From positions 62,001 to 126,000 of the forward strand of contig JANOQM010000030.1 in the NCBI GenBank assembly GCA_031422295.1: a stretch of 64,000 nt of DNA. Direction: 5' to 3'. Every line of letters begins with the position of its first letter. Within the stretch, counting starts at the first letter, position 1. Origin of the DNA: JANOMH01 sp031422295 (lineage in GTDB: Bacteria; Pseudomonadota; Alphaproteobacteria; Rhodobacterales; Rhodobacteraceae). Both the position numbers and the translations under genes were made by a program. Of the stretch, positions 61,760-64,000 are shown piece by piece. The notes under the pieces were generated by a model. The model worked only from the letters and a program-made list of their open reading frames with translations, was not told the origin of the DNA and made no database searches.

Positions 61760-62412
61760 TCGCAGATCCCCTCAATCTGCACCCCACGCCACGGCAACCA
61801 GATATCGCGGGCCAAAGGCTCGCTCAGGGCGCGCGGCGCGAAAACCTGGCTCAACAGATCATGCAGCCGCTGGGTCCGGGGCGCATCAGGGGCCAAGACC
61901 CGGCAGCAGACATATTCCTCCATGATCGATCCCTGCTGTTCATAACCAAAATCCAGAAACCGGGTTTCTGTATTGGTATCAAACAGATAGGGGTCGGCAA
62001 TCCAGACATGTTCGAACATTGCTTTCAGCGGGTGATACCCGGTTTGCGCCCGGTTCTGCCATTGCCAGACATGCACCAGCTCATGCGCGAACAGCATGGC
62101 ATCGGCCAGCGGCAACTGATCCGGCCAGCCTGCGACAAAGTCTTCTGCATAGACGCCTGGACTGAAATGCACCTCCCGGAAAATCGCCATGGCTTGGGTC
62201 TGCACCCGGATCGTCGGGCCGGACGGCGGGGGATACAGCCGTTCCTGACAGGTCAGCTGTGGGCGGGCCGCAATGGTGCGCGGGGCGGCCAAGGCAAGGT
62301 CGTCATACAGCCGGACCGCGCTGGCGTCAAAACCGGGGCCTTGCAGCGCCGTGGCAAAGTCAACCTCGGCCGGGGTCAGTGGCCTGCCGCAGGACCCAAG
62401 CATCAGCATCAC
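61756..62412 (-). CDS. HExxH-containing lipoprotein, possible metallopeptidase-fold protein
   Basis: A 218-residue protein with the zinc-type motif HELVHVWQWQ and a lipobox-like LGSC near the N-terminus. The start is problematic: GTG at 62412 leaves only a handful of residues before the cysteine and no basic residues, whereas the frame continues upstream as GFRIFSLVV, a good signal peptide, without any ATG/GTG/TTG. So either initiation is non-canonical or the start has been lost. It overlaps the cytochrome gene end by 4 nt. Confidence 0.6.
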   Translation of the reverse strand: MMLMLGSCGRPLTPAEVDFATALQGPGFDASAVRLYDDLALAAPRTIAARPQLTCQERLYPPPSGPTIRVQTQAMAIFREVHFSPGVYAEDFVAGWPDQLPLADAMLFAHELVHVWQWQNRAQTGYHPLKAMFEHVWIADPYLFDTNTETRFLDFGYEQQGSIMEEYVCCRVLAPDAPRTQRLHDLLSQVFAPRALSEPLARDIWLPWRGVQIEGICD

Positions 62413-62435
62413 AACCAGACTGAATATGCGAAACC

Positions 62436-62756
62436 CTATAACCCCAACCCCTTGCGCAACTGCGCATTGGCCCGGGTCTGCCAGCCCTTGCCGTCGGCTT
62501 TCAGGCGCGCCAGCACATCAGGGTCCAGATACAAGGTTACGCGCTGTTTTCGTTCTGTTTCGGGCAGGACGGGGCGGCCATGTTTGCGCAGAATCTCCAT
62601 CAGCCCCGCGTCCTCGGTGGCAGGGCGCATGCGGGCCAGTTCCTCGTCGGTCATGACCCAAGTATCAGGGTCTTCCAAGGCCGCCTTGGTGATTGCAGCG
62701 TCTTCCTCATCAGTCGGCATGATGATGAAATCTTTTAGATTTTTCTGCTTACCCAC
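62436..62756 (-). CDS. brnA: BrnA-family antitoxin
   Basis: A 106-residue protein of the BrnA group with a C-terminal ribbon-helix-helix (KQRVTLYLDPDVLARLKADG, WQTRANAQLRKGLGL). It binds the BrnT ribonuclease and the operon promoter. GTG start at 62756, preceded by GAGAGAGG. It overlaps the restored brnT frame by 22 nt. It appears intact while its toxin partner is frameshifted. Confidence 0.85.
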   Translation of the reverse strand: MGKQKNLKDFIIMPTDEEDAAITKAALEDPDTWVMTDEELARMRPATEDAGLMEILRKHGRPVLPETERKQRVTLYLDPDVLARLKADGKGWQTRANAQLRKGLGL

Positions 62757-63003
62757 TTGCGTGCCTCTCTCTTATTCGCTTTGCGCAGGCTGATGATCCG
62801 GACTATCGGGTCGCGCTCTGCAAAGACGACGAAATACAGGCGTTGACCAATCCTGCCCCTCGCGGCCATGCGCAGTTGCCGTAGTCGCGGCGGTCATCCA
62901 CCTGCTTTTCCGCCGTGGCCCAGTCAAATCCCACCATCGTCGTGAAATCCACACCGTGCTTGGCAAGGTTCGTCTGCCGCTTGGCTTCGTCCCAGTCATA
63001 CAT
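62735..63003 (-). pseudogene. brnT: BrnT-family toxin gene with a single-base frameshift
   Basis: The first frame reads MYDWDEAKRQTNLAKHGVDF through DDRRDYG, a typical BrnT N-terminus, then runs into unrelated residues. In the frame one base over, the remainder is GRIGQRLYFVVFAERDPIVR and IISLRKANKREARKW, the BrnT C-terminus. A one-base loss near 62874-62881 explains both. Repaired, it would encode about 89 residues, the normal length. The toxin is probably inactive. Confidence 0.85.
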
Positions 63004-63192
63004 TTATATGCATACATTAAGGGAAGTGCAAGGGGGAGGATAGGGGAGGGATGGTTAATGCGGGGTGAAGGGTTGGCATCTGAGATCATGCACACTACGA
63101 TTGCTTTCAGACCTTTCCAACAAGTCTGAAAGTAAGTTTGCGAAGCCTTGAGGTGCGGTGGTAGTCGGACTGGATGACCAAGAGTGGAGCTG

Positions 63193-63708
63193 TCACTTTT
63201 GTGAGTCTTGAAAGTCCAAATACGAATGAAAGATATCCAAGCGACGATCAAAAAGTTCTCGCAATCTCGTAGATGAAATATTCCTTAATCCCATTAACTC
63301 AATTCGACGATCTTCATGCGTTTCACGCCTAGCATCTTTGATTAAATTCATGTGTTCACCGGTTGCTACGTGCAGATCAGCAAGCCAAGCTGTCAATTCC
63401 GGACCAAAAAGAAACCCTGCACGAATCCGAATAGAATACATCTCATTTATTGCTGCGAGATCGTCATATGGATTTGTTGCTGAAAGCGATGTCCTCTTCA
63501 GTCTCTCAACGAAGACAAGAATCTCATATCGTTTATCAAATAGGTTGAGACGATTTGCATTCCGACCGACTATTATCTGTCGGTAGGCAAGGAATGCGAT
63601 GGCAGCTCCGAGAAAAAGTTCGCTGAATCCTGAGCCGCCTTCCTTAAAGAAACTCAAAACTGGGCCAAAAAATGAACCTAGATTCTCGGTAATAGTTTCA
63701 ACAGTCAT
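63193..63708 (-). CDS. AT-rich membrane-anchored hypothetical protein
   Basis: A 171-residue protein with one hydrophobic helix near the N-terminus (FSELFLGAAIAFLAYRQIIVG, about residues 27-47), then a basic helical domain with many Arg and Leu (RNANRLNLFDKRYEILVFVE, RRLDIFHSYL). I do not recognise a family. The sequence is visibly richer in A and T than every neighbour and uses codons such as AAT, AGA and ATA freely, indicating acquisition from elsewhere. Its ATG at 63708 overlaps the parE stop by 1 nt. Confidence 0.6.
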   Translation of the reverse strand: MTVETITENLGSFFGPVLSFFKEGGSGFSELFLGAAIAFLAYRQIIVGRNANRLNLFDKRYEILVFVERLKRTSLSATNPYDDLAAINEMYSIRIRAGFLFGPELTAWLADLHVATGEHMNLIKDARRETHEDRRIELMGLRNISSTRLRELFDRRLDIFHSYLDFQDSQK

Positions 63709-64000
63709 CACACATCCAACTCCTCCACAAACCGCGCGTTCTCCTGAATATACTGAAACCGCAATTCCGGCTTTTTCCCCATCAACCGCTCGACCAGATC
63801 AGCGGTCTCGCCCGGCTCATCATCATGCAATGACACCTTGATGAGTTTGCGCGTCAGCGGGTTCATCGTGGTATCTTTCAGGTCTTTGGCGTCCATCTCG
63901 CCCAACCCCTTGAACCGCTGCACGTCGATTTTACCTTTGCCGCCCAATCCTTTATCCATCCACAGCAGTTTCTCGGCATCGTCCGACACATACAGCCGCC
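63708..64000 (-). CDS. parE: DNA topoisomerase IV subunit B, C-terminal part
   Basis: Only the last 97 codons or so are in the window; the gene continues past the end. RLYVSDDAEKLLWM, then QRFKGLGEMDAKDLKDTTMNP, are the conserved TOPRIM-proximal C-terminal motif of ParE/GyrB, and the short tail after PELRFQYIQENARFVEELDV is that of ParE. It forms topoisomerase IV with ParC for chromosome decatenation. Confidence 0.9.
   Translation of the reverse strand, partial: RLYVSDDAEKLLWMDKGLGGKGKIDVQRFKGLGEMDAKDLKDTTMNPLTRKLIKVSLHDDEPGETADLVERLMGKKPELRFQYIQENARFVEELDV

Overview
The window is a chromosomal segment of a Rhodobacterales / Roseobacter-group alphaproteobacterium. This rests on gene content: a choXWV / betICBA choline locus, a PccR-type short-chain fatty acyl-CoA regulator with pccB, pccA and methylmalonyl-CoA mutase, ppx-ppk-hdaA, a prolyl-tRNA synthetase lacking the insertion domain, a DUF1127 gene divergent from a LysR gene, and GC-rich DNA with many GTGA/ATGA gene overlaps. 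The genus cannot be fixed from the sequence. I saw no tRNA, rRNA, CRISPR array, insertion sequence or prophage.

Layout. 1-4.1 kb: a DUF983 protein, a secreted EF-hand protein, an ECF-type sigma factor with a probable membrane anti-sigma factor and a periplasmic metal-sensor-like protein, then a PleD-type diguanylate cyclase. 4.2-15.5 kb: metabolic and stress genes (HAD phosphatase, MttB-family methyltransferase, two tandem fasciclin proteins, GNAT-like protein, cupin, Bax-inhibitor-1 protein, DUF1127/LysR pair, XRE regulator, HisN-type phosphatase, 8-oxoguanine-deaminase-like amidohydrolase). 15.5-26.4 kb: CAP-domain lipoprotein, guanine deaminase, a TetR/DUF1761 operon behind a palindromic operator, MgtE with 5-formyl-THF cyclo-ligase, a YmdB-family phosphoesterase, EamA and SLC13 transporters, a YebC-type regulator and an unrecognised Lys/Ala-rich protein.

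26.4-35 kb is a complete choline/choline-sulfate to glycine betaine module: choXWV import on the minus strand, betI-betC-betB-betA on the plus strand, with a perfect 14-bp palindrome in the divergent promoter that fits a BetI operator. 35.3-48 kb is a propionyl-CoA assimilation region: pccR, an MFS transporter, pccB, a DUF6497-like gene, two small lipoproteins, a hypothetical gene, pccA, and mcm. TTTGCAAA boxes lie upstream of both pccR and pccB, three of them at exactly 16-bp spacing before pccB.

48-58 kb holds a J-domain/TerB protein, a nuclease-family protein, ppx, ppk, hdaA, a PerM/AI-2E permease, a third fasciclin gene and proS. 58-64 kb holds small accessory genes, lolC-lolD, a cytochrome c lipoprotein, an HExxH lipoprotein, a brnT-brnA toxin-antitoxin locus whose toxin gene carries a single-base deletion, an AT-rich membrane-anchored gene, and the 3' end of parE running off the window. 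Three decayed genes are visible: a thermonuclease remnant (35.0-35.3 kb), an internally deleted GNAT gene (47.9 kb) and brnT (62.7-63.0 kb).
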